Position numbers and translations under genes: made by a program. A stretch of 64,000 nt of DNA, from the NCBI GenBank assembly GCA_030998225.1, contig JAPYXD010000744.1, forward strand, positions 1,302,001-1,366,000, in the 5' to 3' direction. This DNA comes from Diplolepis rosae (lineage: Eukaryota > Arthropoda > Insecta > Hymenoptera > Diplolepididae). Numbering within the stretch: the stretch's first letter is position 1; each line of letters opens with the position of its first letter. The notes under the pieces are model-generated. The model was given only the letters and a program-made list of their open reading frames with translations. It made no database searches and had not been told where the DNA came from. Shown here piece after piece: positions 22,656-33,459 of this stretch.

Positions 22656-23997
22656 ATGATGCCTCTCAACCTCCGAAGCTCTTCCCGGAAGACCGGGCAG
22701 GAGCCGCTCCCTGACACATGTGCGACATCTTTTTCGCCCCTGTCTATGCATGTCAGGCACCTTGGTGGCGCCTTACAACTCCTGGCCAAGTGTCCCGTGG
22801 CGCCACATCTCCAACAGACGTTTTTTCTGTCGGGGTTGCTGCAGCCCCGGGACCCGTGGCCGTACCCAAGGCACCTGAAGCAGCGGGCGACTTCCACGTG
22901 CCCGCGAATGCGGCACGCGACCCACCCGATCCTCAGCTTACCTAGCTGAAGCAGACGCGCGGCGTCTGCCTCAGCCAGGCGGATCACTGCAGTCTTCACC
23001 CCACCAAAGCGGGTGAAGAGCCTGCAGGACCCCTCAAAAGCCGGTCTGCCCAGTGCCAAGCACAGGGCAGACACAACCTCCTCTTTTTCAACGGTCTCGT
23101 CGAGGTCCCTAATTTCGAGGGACCTCGTCGAGACCAGGGCTGAAATTTGCGCCCTTTCTCCGACCGCCAGGTCGAGCTCCTTTCGGAAGGCCGAAACGTC
23201 TCCCCCCTTTTTGAGGACCAGAAGGACTTCTTCCTTCCTGGTCCTCCGGATAGACAGGACCTCAAGTCCTGCCTTCCGGGGTCGACCTTCGCCTTCATTT
23301 CCTTCAAGATGTCGGCGTAGGACTGGCCGTCCTTCGCCGACACCTTGATGGCGTCGCCCGACCTGGCGGGCGTAGAGCGCTTCGACTTAGGAGTGGCGGT
23401 GGCCCCCTGCGCTTTTTGCGCCGGGTCCTCCGCCCTTTTCTCCTTTTTTCTTCTTTTTTTTTTCTTTTTCTTTTCTTTTCTCTTCTTTGTGACCACATGC
23501 CAGTCCCCTTCTTTATTTGGGGGCTGGCTCGTGGCCACCTGGGCATAAGAGGGCGAAGAGGCACCCTTTCCCCTCTTAGGAGTTTTTTCCAGAGGGGGGG
23601 AGGGTGCAGATCTCTTTTGCCCCATCACCTGATTTTTTGGGGCATCTCCCAGAGACGCCGAACGTGGTCTCTGAAAGATCCCCAGTTTCCTCATAGCGGG
23701 GTGAGATTCCATTTTCTTCTGGATTTTCACCCCGCTCTCCAGGAGGCACTTGTGGGTGTTGAGCATACCGCTCAACACCTCAGTTGCCTCGTTCACCGAG
23801 TCTTTAACGAAGCCAGGGTTATTCCTCAGCATACCCTGTTGGATAACGCTGAGGGCCCTGGCTAGTTTCTCCATTTTGTCATTTTGCTCCTTCAGGAGCT
23901 GGAGGACGTCTTGCCATCCCTCAGCCCCTGGAGGAGTGTGTGAGTGCGCATCTAGCGCCTTCACCTCCTTATCTCTTTCATTTTTTTTAGAATTCAT
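22652..23997 (-). pseudogene. LINE ORF1, gag-like RNA-binding protein
   Basis: ORF1 packages element RNA. The N-terminal frame (23997 to 22996) holds a charged helical region and a lysine/arginine-rich stretch encoded by a long T/C run (about 23445-23490). Downstream, a second frame carries three zinc-binding units: CFRCLGYGHGSRGC and CWRCGATGHLARSC (both CX2CX4HX4C) and a further Cys/His-rich segment (CLTC...H...C). The gag core before the knuckles is open in the second frame back to about 23285, so a one-base indel near there separates the halves. The start at 23997 is the first ATG of the open frame. Confidence 0.88.
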
Positions 23998-25130
23998 ATC
24001 TAATACCGTCGTGTCTTAAGACGGTTCGCCCATCATGGGAGCCCTACCGCAGTAGGGCTACTATCCCCGCCTGTATAGATCCCTAGTTATGTGCGCCGAA
24101 ACCGAGAAGCGGCTTATCGGATGGTCGATCCTATCAGCACATTTAAATGAGGCTAGAAAAAGGTTACGGGATAGGCCCGCGCCATAATGATGCAAAAGGT
24201 TTAACGTCACCCCTATCGAGCGAGCGGTACCGTGTCCGCCCCGACACCTGACCCGGACTTCAGGCTAGACGGTGTGCGATTTATCCTACGCAGCGTCGGA
24301 TATAAGGAAATACTGACCAGGTAATCCTTCATTCCTGCGCCCGGACGTCCATGATTTCAACCCCGAAATTGGCTCCAGACAGCAGAAACGTGAGCGGTTT
24401 TCCCAATTTAACAAGTGGTTTCACGAGATCTTTGCCCTTCGCGGCTGAGCACCGGAGGGACTTACATTTACCCATATTACTTCCACAGAGGTGAGGTACT
24501 GACATCGCGTCCTACCCTGGTCGAGAGGCTACTACTCCTCCCTTGGCTAGTCTATCGGGAATATCCACCAGGCGCCGGCCGCAGCCCCATTCACTCAGCA
24601 TCCCATTCATTCTGGTGTGTGTGGGTGTCGGTGTCGTGCATGTGATTGTGGTGTGACCGCAAGAGCGCACGCGGGAAGTTCAGCGTCATCGCCGCATACG
24701 CATTTGGGGCGATACCCCGATTAAGGGGCCCCCGCATTCACTCCGTGCTCGTTCATTCGGCATCAAGAGACCTGTTCAAGGTCCCCCGATGCTTTCGCTC
24801 CACACCGCGTCCTCACGCGCTTGAAAGTCGCAGAACAACCGTCGTGGCACGTGCGCCCGGAAGGCCCATCACTAGGGAAAAGCCTGTCTGTGAGGCTCCC
24901 TTGGCGGCCATCCTGACGGCGACAGCCCTACTGCTGGCAGAGTCCTTGTGGCTACTACCGTTGGTGGGCTGCAGGACGCGTCTGCTCCGTGCTTGGACTC
25001 ATGCATACACCTCGGCGTGACCCTGCCCGCCCGCAAAACGCTCTCTCGGTTGTTAGGCGTTTTGTGTTCAGTGTCGCTGTTATGTGTTATACGAAAAACC
25101 GAGAATGTATGTTTTGATTTTTGCTGCTCG
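23998..25130 (-). other. 5' untranslated region of the LINE
   Basis: GC-rich sequence with no in-frame extension of ORF1. Plus-strand frames of 76-124 residues cross it but have no recognisable domain; I read them as chance frames in GC-rich DNA. Composition drops to AT-rich host sequence near 25130, which I take as the approximate element start. Confidence 0.55.
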
Positions 25131-25640
25131 TCGCAAGGTTTATGGCAAGTTCATATTCACAATATGAATTTTTCAAATATGGTTTCTAGGTTATAATATT
25201 CATTGTTCGACTTATTAAATTTATTTTTAGAACACTTAGTAATCATAATATCATTTTTTAGTACTCTTTATTTTTCGAATGGAGATTCATAATATTTGGT
25301 ATTTAAAATACTAATTTCTCTTCTACACGTTTTAAAGACTGTTATGACTATATTGAATTTCGATGCCATAATATGAATAAATGTAATAAAACCTCGGGTT
25401 TCCTCATTTTAAAACACTATTGTACCAAACCTTCATTCAATCTTATCATTTACTCTAGCGAAAAGTTTCTCAGTGTAGGTTTATTATCTGCAGATGTTAC
25501 GAATTATTTTCTGAAGATTATAAGAATGTAACATCTGGAGATTATGTTTAGTAATATCTTCATATATTAGATAAAGATTATAGATCATACACTTTAACAT
25601 ATTTTATGTTACCGAATACTATCCTTACTTTTAACATCCA
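25131..25640. other. AT-rich, no gene
   Basis: There is an isolated MITE-like end (GTTTCTCAGTGTA near 25465) and TCAGTGAAG near 25660, without clear partners. Confidence 0.4.
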
Positions 25641-26470
25641 GGTTTTATGAGCCGTTGTTCTCAGTGAAGAAACGATTTCTGTCTGTGTCTGTCTGTCTGT
25701 CTAGTATAGTAGTAGGTCGTATACTCGATAACTCTCGATAGAATTATCCGGATTGGATTGAGCTATGGCATAATATATCGGAGCCGAAAAAGTAAGAACA
25801 AGTTCGTTAACCAGACACATCCGCCCAAAATTGTCAAAATATGAGCATTTTTGTGTTTTTGAGAAAAACTGTATGAAAAAATCAAAAATTTCAATACTAG
25901 TTTCTGGTAGTTCACATAAATCTCTACTAATTATCCTAATAAAATATTTCGATTAAACTAAAATTAGGAAAGTTTCAGTATGTTAAAACTTGAAAAATGT
26001 CAATATCCAAATTCCATTTTTTAGTTAAATTATACGAATTAAGAAAAAAAGATATGTTACAAAATTGTTTACTATATACAGATCTATACAAGTTTGAATC
26101 GCAATATTTTTTCATAAGATGTGTATTTTTCTTTTCAATTTAAAAAAATACTTAAAGAATTTGAAAATCATTCTGTATTGAAAATCCAAAATTCAATTTT
26201 TCAACAATAATATGTAGAATACGAAGAAAACGTAAGTTTGCAAAATTTTTCGTTTCAATAAGATCTAAAAATTTTGTCTGACATATTTTCTGATAAAGCC
26301 TATATTTTTCATTTTAATTTCAAAAATACGATTAAAATTCGAAAATTCCATTTTTATAATAAAATATGTGAGATACAAAATAAGCGTTAAAATCAAAAAT
26401 CGTTTGCTTAAAAAAAGTCTATGAATTTTTGCCTTTGTGAAAATGTAATCCACATCTACAATATTATAAA
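25641..26470 (-). repeat. Dispersed repeat, inverted: CTGT repeats plus 160-bp units
   Basis: It begins with (CTGT)n at 25680-25702, then the inverse of the TTGGGCGGATGTG block seen at 11690, then degenerate 160-bp units as at 7715-8224. A small frame inside is not a gene. Confidence 0.6.
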
Positions 26471-28055
26471 ATTGACTTGATCTTCAGTATCAAATTACAA
26501 GAAATAAACTTATATGTATGCAAAGAATATAAGACCAAACAAATAATTTTTAGTTTAGTGAATTTAGTGTATTATAATTTTTGTAATCGCATTACTTATG
26601 GATAAACATATATTAATGTCTTTATAGGGGGATTAGACAATGTAAAATTGATGAACTGGAAATGTCAGTTAGGTTGACGAGTTCATTGATGAAAGGAATT
26701 TTCTCATCGTTACTCACAAATCCTACACACGTGCCTGTGTAAGACTGGCTTTACATGGCACAGGTGGCGACGCTCAAAGCCAATTATGCGGACGCTCGGC
26801 GTCGACGTCGTTCCCGCAAATCCCTAGCGCGGCCAGAGAAGTTTAACTTGTCTCCGCTATAACGGATTAACGGTTGCGATTTATTTCCGAGTAATTGCCT
26901 CTACCCTTTAATTAAGTCGCATTTATTTCACTTAATGGAAACCGCATTCGCGAACACAACCGCCTCGACGAATAACTTTCTTATAGAGTTGAGCAAAATA
27001 TTCTTTTCAGACCACTTAAGTTTTGCTATTCATTCTAAACTCATTGAAATTATGAAATTAATTGCTTTCTTAGCAGATAGTTTACATTTGAGTTTTTGGC
27101 TGGCAAGAAATTACAAAATCTTCTAAAGGAAAGTAAATTAAAATTCAGTAAGAGGCGATGAATGAATTTGGGTTACTGCTATTTTTCCTCAAATTGTATA
27201 GTTTAATGAGGATTTTATTTGATACTTTCCTGGGTCATTAATTAAGAACACTAACAAATATAGAGATATAGTCGCAGTAAGCTAGAATTCTCTCGCTCGC
27301 CATTTTTGGAGCTATAAACCATTCTCGTAGTTCGGAGATTCCTCTTATCTTTCCTATTATCGATAGCTGGCTCGAGACCAATATGGCTTCGCTCGGTAAC
27401 CATGGCTACGCCCGATATTCCAACTCTATAGGGAGTCCCATCATCCGTACCATTATCGTACTTTCCCATAAATAAGAAGAGGGCACTCCCTCATTTCACA
27501 AGAGTGACTATATTACTCCTATATTCTCGCGTTAGACTATATACATATATAACATTCGCTAGTGAAACACAGCAAACACTAAATTTCACTGAAAAGAAGG
27601 AAAAGCTTTCATTTCTGCGCATTTTATTTTAACCAGAAGATGTTAAAAAATCCTTCAGGGGCGTGGACACATTCTCATCGACAGCATACAGCTTGCGTTT
27701 CGTAATTCCTACATATTATCTTCTTTGTGTTTAAATTAAATTAAATTAAAGTTTATTCATTATGTTTAGTACTACATATCTAATTTGAATAAATTTTATA
27801 ATATTGTAAAAGTGAATTCAATTTTTCCAAAGTTACTTCGACTTTGAGGAATGAATTCTCATCATGTGACTTGCACTTCGCGCTCGATATTAATGGTTAA
27901 AAAGAAAAAATTGGAACATGCTTTGAAGAAAAAATTGTATAGATAATAACCAAAAGTTTCATGTTTCTCAGCAAATAACGTTAGACAAGAAAAATAGGTA
28001 AACACGTGTCGAAAAATTTTATGGCAGTCTAATATCAGATCTGGCCCAGATCTGA
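26471..28055. other. No gene; two GC-richer patches
   Basis: 26700-26880 and 27290-27480 are GC-richer and contain words such as GGACGCTCGGCGTCGACGTC and GGTAACCATGGCTACGCC. They are not repeated elsewhere in the window. They could be regulatory or unique host DNA; no exon can be supported. Confidence 0.35.
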
Positions 28056-28489
28056 ATATTTCTAGACCGATTCGGCTGAAGTTTGTGATGTCTCATGTGA
28101 CGAATTTTTTTTTCGTCGTACACGCTAAAAAGGAATTTCTGAAAATCAGAAGATATCTGATTTGCTGAATTTTAGCATATTGTATACTAATATAATGTAG
28201 AATGCGTTATCAATTCGAGCAAGTTATATTTAATAAATAAGATATTTTCGTTTCATAATTATACCATACCTTGACTTTCTGAATTATAGTAAAAATTTCT
28301 GAATTGTAGCAGTAGACTTTCCGGATTTCAGAATGTCGCACTCTGAGATTTAGAATTTTGTTCTTAATCTTAGAAGATGGCTTCCTGATGTCGAGAAAGC
28401 GCTCTACTGAATTTTAGCAAGTGCTCTGTTAGATTTTAGCATTTTTATTTCGTGTCTCAACAAAAAAAATATTTTTTCGGGCACACTTA
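28056..28489. other. AT-rich, no gene
   Basis: Short recurring words (CTGAATTTTAGCA, GAATTTTAGCAAGTG) appear here and again at 31990-32060, suggesting a decayed dispersed repeat. Confidence 0.4.
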
Positions 28490-30184
28490 CACTACTATCG
28501 GATATTGTGCGCACGGTGCTTGTCATCGCTATTAAAAATCACTGCTGACTTTGAACCACGATATCTCGGTGAAAAAAAGAGATAGGGCATTTTTGAAAGT
28601 ATAGTTGGAAAGCTTATGAAATTCTACGTCTATTGATGCCCAGTTAATATTTATTTGACTTTCTGAAAATAATACAGCACGTGATTTTAATCGACGATCA
28701 CGGTTCTCGGCCGGTTTGTTGCTCCCTTCCTTCGTTGAGGCAGGACCGAATAGGCCATGCACTAAGGTGGCGCTTAAGAGGAGCTCTCTTATATGTATTT
28801 TTGATTCTGTTCATTAGTAATTTTTATTTCTAATTATTTTAAATTTTAAAAAATATTTATTGTTACACTGAGAAAACTGGAGTGTCAACCTAAACATTTG
28901 GAGGGTGAAGCAGACTATATTTGAGGTTAAACTATAGGACAGCCTTCTAGATAGTGTAACTTATTACCTGTGAATTGTGAAAATAAGATGGTCAACTTGA
29001 ATACTTTAGAGGGAAAAGTTGATCATCGTAGAGAGAAAAATAGATTATCGAAGAGGGAAAAACAGACTATAATCTACCTCTATGGCTAACCTCAAAAGTA
29101 TTACATTTAAGCTTTCACAATTATTATGTTATTATAGCAAGTGAAATAGGTACTCACCAATTAGTTAGCAAAAATAACCCTCGTGACACTTTAACACGTA
29201 ATGGACGTGAAACCGGCAATGAGGTTAGAGTCCACGCTGGTGATATTGGAGGAAAAATAGGCGAACCCACGTGACTTTACAATTTTGGCGCGTATTTCAC
29301 CAATCGACACTATTTATAGTGATTCTGACCCTCTGGTAACAGTTAAGCTGAATATCAAATGAGTGTCTCCCTGACCAAAAAGAAAAAATTTCGGAGAAAG
29401 TGTTGTACTATCTAGAAGTTCAGACTGACTATCTACATTTTAACACTCAAAGTTTGACACTCCAGTTTTCTCAGTGTATTTGTGATTATTAAAAATTATT
29501 TAAATCCAATATTATCCCCATATTAACGAATAGAACAATGATATGTAAACATTTTTTATTTCTTAAAATTCTTATAAATTAGAACATTAATAAAAATTTT
29601 AATAGTCATTGTAAATATCAACTATGAATGAAAGGAAAGGAAATAAAGGAAACCCGTTCTTGGATCAAAGAACATATATAAGAGAGCTCCACTTAAGCAC
29701 CACCTTTGTGCGTGGCCTATTCGGTCCTACCTCAACAAAGGAGGCGAACAACAAACCGGCCGAGAACCGTGATCGTCGATTAAAATCAACTCAAATACGA
29801 TTGAACATTTTTCATCGTATCTCGGGTACCCATGAATATTTTTCAAGTTCTCTTAGCTTAAATTAAAGATAAGATTTTAAACTTTATGTTGTATAATTTT
29901 CAGATTATGAAAAAAAATTTCCTAGGTCATGCAAAAAGTTGAAGTTGAGGTAGAGAATTTGAAAAAATCTTGAATTTTTTTTTTAACTCCTCACGTGCTG
30001 TATTATTTTCAGAAAGTCAAAAAAATATTTACTGGGCATCAATAGACGTGAAATTTTATATACTTTCCAACTGTATTTTTAAAAATGTCCTATCTCTTTT
30101 TTCACCGAGATATCGTGGTTCAAAGTCAGCAGTGATTTTTAATAGCGATGACAAACACCGTGCGCACAATTTCCGACGGTAGTG
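28490..30184. mobile_element. Long-TIR element (about 300-bp arms), TA duplication
   Basis: The outer ends are CACTACTATCGGATATTGTG and the near-inverse ending CCGACGGTAGTG, flanked by TA (28488-28489 and 30185-30186). Arms of about 300 bases include GAGATATCGTGGTTCAAAGT and its inverse. The right arm has an extra AT-rich segment at about 29795-29990. A separate MITE (28866-29476) is nested in the centre. Frames on the arms are mirror images of one another and not genes. Confidence 0.85.
28866..29476. mobile_element. MITE, CACTGAGAAAACTGGAG ends, TA duplication
   Basis: The ends are CACTGAGAAAACTGGAGTG and the inverse of CTCCAGTTTTCTCAGTG, flanked by TA (28864-28865 and 29477-29478). It lies in the loop of the long-TIR element and is non-coding. 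Confidence 0.85.
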
Positions 30185-30194
30185 TATTTGTTTT

Positions 30195-30620
30195 TCGAAA
30201 TTTTCATCAAATCTTTACGTTTTGAGACCCCCTGAGTCAGAAAAAATCTGCCCGCTTCGCGGGCACATTCTCAATGCGCGCTTCGCTCGCAAGTTTGAGC
30301 GCGCCTAGGGCGCGCGATTCGATCGTCGCGCTTCGCGCTCCGTTCTTTCTGGACCTCGCGCTTTGCGCTCGGTCTTGTGCTCTTCGCATACGTTTAAGTT
30401 TATTTCTTATAATTTTATACTGAAGCTCAAACCAATTTAATGATATTAAAGATGATGTAAATTAGTCATTTTCTCAAATTCACTAAGTTTCTTTTTCAGA
30501 TCAAGAGAAACAGGAAATTCAATTTACTTAAGGCTCTATCGGCCTTAAGGAACACATTCTCATCATGACACTCGCGCTTTGCGCTCGATTTTCTGTATGC
30601 ATTTTTGTAACTTTTTAATA
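30195..30620. repeat. Dispersed repeat followed by GCGCTTCGCGCTC-rich patch
   Basis: The inverse of the GGTCTCAAAACGTAAAGAT block (30205-30235) is followed by a striking GC-rich run with many TTCGC/GCGCTTCGC palindromes (30245-30395). A hairpin CTTAAGGC...GCCTTAAG follows at 30528-30547. GCGCTTTGCGCTCGATTTTC recurs inverted at 61045-61063, beside another MITE. Confidence 0.5.
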
Positions 30621-30908
30621 AATTACATGATTATTGATAAATTTATTTTCTTCCAAATCTTTTAAAAAGGAAAAACAATCGTAGACTTTATTTAAGGAAA
30701 TGATTTTGCAGAACAACGCTTATTTCGTATCTCACATATTTTAGTGAAAAAAATCGAATTTTTTCAATATTAAAAATAAAAAAATTAAAATGTACTCATA
30801 TTCTGGACTTACATTGACCCTTAATTAATAATTGAAGATATATGTTGATGTTGGTAATTGGCTTTAGGGTCCAAGGTTGATAAAAACTCAGAGTTTTACA
30901 TAATCAGA

Positions 30909-30938
30909 CGTTTCGGCTCTGATCGGAGCCCTCATCAG
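30909..30938 (-). ncRNA. Hammerhead-like ribozyme core
   Basis: On the minus strand: AATCA, CTGATGA, a stem II GGGCTC...GAGCC with one bulge, GAAACGTC, TGATT. AATCA and TGATT are perfectly complementary (stem I). GTC is the preferred cleavage triplet. Stem III is only the palindrome ACGT, as in dimer-acting hammerheads. Confidence 0.7.
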
Positions 30939-31139
30939 TGATTTATTTAAATCTTGATTAAAATTACGATTTTTTGTATAAATGTTATTATCCAGTTTTT
31001 TCTTTTTCCGTTTTTTAGGAAGACACATAACTTAGACTGCACACACTTCTCCCCTGGGAGGTTGACTCGTAAAATGAGTAAACTGGATAATAACATTTAT
31101 ACAAAAAATCGTAATTTTAATCAAGATTTAAATAAATCA

Positions 31140-31169
31140 CTGATGAGGCCTCCGATCAGAGCCGAAACG
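31140..31169 (+). ncRNA. Hammerhead-like ribozyme core
   Basis: This is the second arm: AATCA, CTGATGA, GGCCTC...GAGCC (one bulge), GAAACGTC, TGATT. All conserved core bases are present. Confidence 0.7.
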
Positions 31170-31259
31170 TCTGATTATGTAAAACTCTGAGTTTTTATCA
31201 ACCTTGGACCCTAAAGCCAATTACCAACATCAACATATATCTTCAATCATAAAATGTAC

Positions 31260-31593
31260 ATCCTGTCGAGAAATTTCTCGATAAGAATGTGTAGACCTTA
31301 TTTAGCCAAACAATTTTCATCTCAAAGTTTTTTTTGAATCTCACATATTTTGTCTAAAAAATGGAATTCTTGAATTTTAATCGTATTTTTTTAAATTGAA
31401 ACGAAAAATATATGTTTTTTCAGAAACTGTGTGAGACAAAACTTTTAGATCTTTTTGAAACTAACAACTTTGTATTCCTACGTTTTTTTCTTATTTTACA
31501 TATTATTGTTAAAAAATTGAATTTTGGATTTTCAATAGTTTTTTTTTTAATTAAAAAGAAAAATATGCATCTTATGAAAAAATGTTACAATTC

Positions 31594-31674
<81 letters not shown>

Positions 31675-31800
31675 CTTTCGTAAAAACCCTTTTTTCTGAC
31701 TCAGGGGGTCTCAAAACGTAAAGATTTGATGAAAATTTCGAAAGTCATTTTTCACATAAAACCAATACCTTCTCATCCATGATGAGAATGTAAAAAACCT
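31260..31800 (+). repeat. Dispersed repeat: 160-bp units, (GACA)n microsatellite, conserved tail
   Basis: Degenerate units as at 7715 are followed by a GACA tetranucleotide run (31594-31674), then GGGGGTCTCAAAACGTAAAG and AATACCTTCTCAT. It is the most complete copy of this dispersed family here. Confidence 0.65.
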
Positions 31801-32928
31801 AATCGCCCCCGCTGGGATTTATACAATTTATTTTATACAATTTTCACAAAATTGATAAAATCCTGAATTCTCACATTGACCACTTTGATGAAATATAATA
31901 TTATGATATACTAAAAATTAGAACATTCTTGCTGCTCTTGAGCAACCGCATGCTCGAATAACAGTAAGTCCTTTGCTGAAAATTTTAATGAGATCGACAA
32001 CACTCAATTTTAGCAAGTGATATGCTAAAAATTAGATCATTCTTGCTCTGCTCTTGAGCATTTAGTACTTATTCGCTGATATGTAGTAATTTTTGTACTG
32101 TTCAGCCGAATTTCTATAATCTAGAAAGCGCTTTCTGATATTCAGAAAATAATAAGTTTATAGACCTATTCAAGAGTTGGAGATACAGGTATTTACTGAA
32201 CAGAATCCTAGAAAATGTACAGAACTTTTCAAAATAAAATGCGGAACATTGAGGAAAAATTATTGAAAGTTCTGTATTTTATTCTAAAAATTTCAGTACA
32301 TTTTTCAGAACTCTGTTCCGTATATAAATTCCTGTATTCCCAACTCCTGAACAGTTCTATAAACTTTATTAAACTATTTTTTTCCGTGTATAGGGCCAGA
32401 TGTGATGATAGTTAGCCTAGTATATGACATGAAAATTTATAAATATCTATCACCTACATTTTTGTTCACTATTTGAAAAGATGCTATAGGTTGTCTAAAA
32501 TAATGCAAAAAAGAAATCATGTCATTGCTAAAAAAGTGTTTAACAAATTCGACTTGAGACCAAAAAATTCGACAAATGAGACCAAAAACTTTCAAAAGTG
32601 TTAATTACTTTCAGTCTTATTAATATTTTTCGAAATAATAGAAATTTGAGGTTTTTTGCCATTTATTTTTACAAAATTAACATTTTTTCTTGAACTTGGG
32701 CTCATTAGATGCAAAATTTTATCGGGAAAGAAATTGTAACCTGTTATTATGAAAACTAAGACATTTTAATAATACCTGAAACTACAGGTAAACCTGTCAA
32801 TTCCGACGATATAGTAGTGTATATGAATTCTCTAACTTCAACCTTGAATATTCTCGCTAAAATTCCTAAATAAGAAAGTATATAGCTGAATTAATTATTT
32901 TCATTAACTGAGTTTCATAGTTAACCAG
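31800..32928. other. No gene
   Basis: AT-rich, with two imperfect copies of TGCTAAAAATTAGA(A/T)CATTCTTGCT (31910-31935 and 32022-32050). Nothing coding is supported. Confidence 0.4.
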
Positions 32929-32972
32929 ATTTACGAGAATAATAATGAACAGGACTTATATCGACCCTCACA

Positions 32973-33094
32973 CACTCTAAAAACAAGTGTGTTACGTTAC
33001 GTTTGTAATGTGTATTAAAAATACACACTTCAAATGCCTAAAAAGTTACTATCGAGATTCACATGTAGAAGTAACACACTTGTTTTTAGAGTGT
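32973..33094. mobile_element. Short MITE, CACTCTAAAAACAAGTG ends
   Basis: The ends CACTCTAAAAACAAGTGTG and the inverse of CACACTTGTTTTTAGAGTG surround an AT-rich loop that is itself partly palindromic. The left flank is CA and the right flank TA, so the duplication is imperfect. Confidence 0.75.
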
Positions 33095-33117
33095 AGTATT
33101 ATTATTCAAATATTGTA

Positions 33118-33184
33118 CACGGAGAAAAAAAACTGTTGAATCAGCAGATGACATCTGTCGATTCAACAGTTTCTTTTCTCCGTG
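33118..33184. mobile_element. 67-bp palindromic micro-MITE, TA duplication
   Basis: CACGGAGAAAAAAAACTG and the inverse of CAGTTTCTTTTCTCCGTG, with TTGAATC/GATTCAA continuing inward and a loop of about 17 bases. TA lies on both sides. It is barely more than two joined termini. Confidence 0.85.
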
Positions 33185-33342
33185 TAGTAACAAGACTGCT
33201 TTTACGAAAATTATGTTCTTATCTTGTTCGCGACGATAGAAAAGAAAGACAAAAAGAAAATTTGTGATTGTGTCACTTCGATCAATTTTTTTCACCATTG
33301 TTTTGTTCGTCTACTTAACAAAATAACAGAAATAAATTCTCA

Positions 33343-33372
33343 CTGGTGAGTACTCCAATCTGAGTCGAAACG
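33343..33372 (+). ncRNA. Degenerate hammerhead-like core
   Basis: CTGGTGA (one core change), a GTACTC...GAGTC stem II, then GAAACGTT. Stem I is short (TCA/TGA). It is probably inactive. Confidence 0.45.
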
Positions 33373-33459
33373 TTTGAAAACATGAAACTTTGAGTTACAT
33401 TTTTGCTGGACCCTAAAGCCAACTAAGAACATCAACAATATTTGAATATTTACGAGAAT

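Larger units (their letters stand above)
19240..25130 (-). mobile_element. R1-clade LINE (non-LTR retrotransposon), decayed
   Basis: Read on the minus strand it has a GC-rich 5' region (about 25130-23998), ORF1 with gag zinc knuckles, ORF2 with apurinic-type endonuclease, reverse transcriptase and a C-terminal CCHC motif, a 3' UTR and a 29-base poly(A) tract (plus-strand T run 19240-19268). GC content is far above that of its surroundings. About four single-base frameshifts break the frames. It is not in 28S rDNA: the flanks are the D element and an AT-rich repeat. I could not find a target duplication, so the 5' limit is approximate. Confidence 0.9.
30796..31249. mobile_element. Foldback ribozyme element, 10-bp TSD
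   Basis: Two inverted arms (TTGAAGATATATGTTGATG and its inverse at the outer ends) each carry a hammerhead core, with about 60 bases between them. The block is flanked by TAAAATGTAC (30786-30795 and 31250-31259). The left end starts TCATATTCTGGACTTAC, which recurs at the start of the linear copy at 32941. Confidence 0.75.
32941..33447 (+). mobile_element. Linear ribozyme-bearing element, 12-bp TSD, with two nested MITEs
   Basis: Flanked by ATTTACGAGAAT (32929-32940 and 33448-33459). It starts like the 30796 element (GGACTTA...CGACCC) and ends with GGACCCTAAAGCCAA and AACATCAAC, as that element does. It has one degenerate hammerhead core at 33343-33372 and MITEs at 32973 and 33118. Confidence 0.75.

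Noticed and set aside
19821..23865. Many plus-strand frames opposite the LINE
   Set aside because: They are shadows of the GC-rich minus-strand ORF1 and ORF2.
24415..25196. Plus-strand frames of 76-124 residues
   Set aside because: They are antisense to the GC-rich LINE 5' region and have no family signature.
29624..30182. Frames of 80 and 70 residues
   Set aside because: They mirror the frame at 28532-28762 because all lie in the arms of one long-TIR element.
31594..31674. A CRISPR-like or structured tandem array
   Set aside because: It is a plain GACA microsatellite with no spacers.
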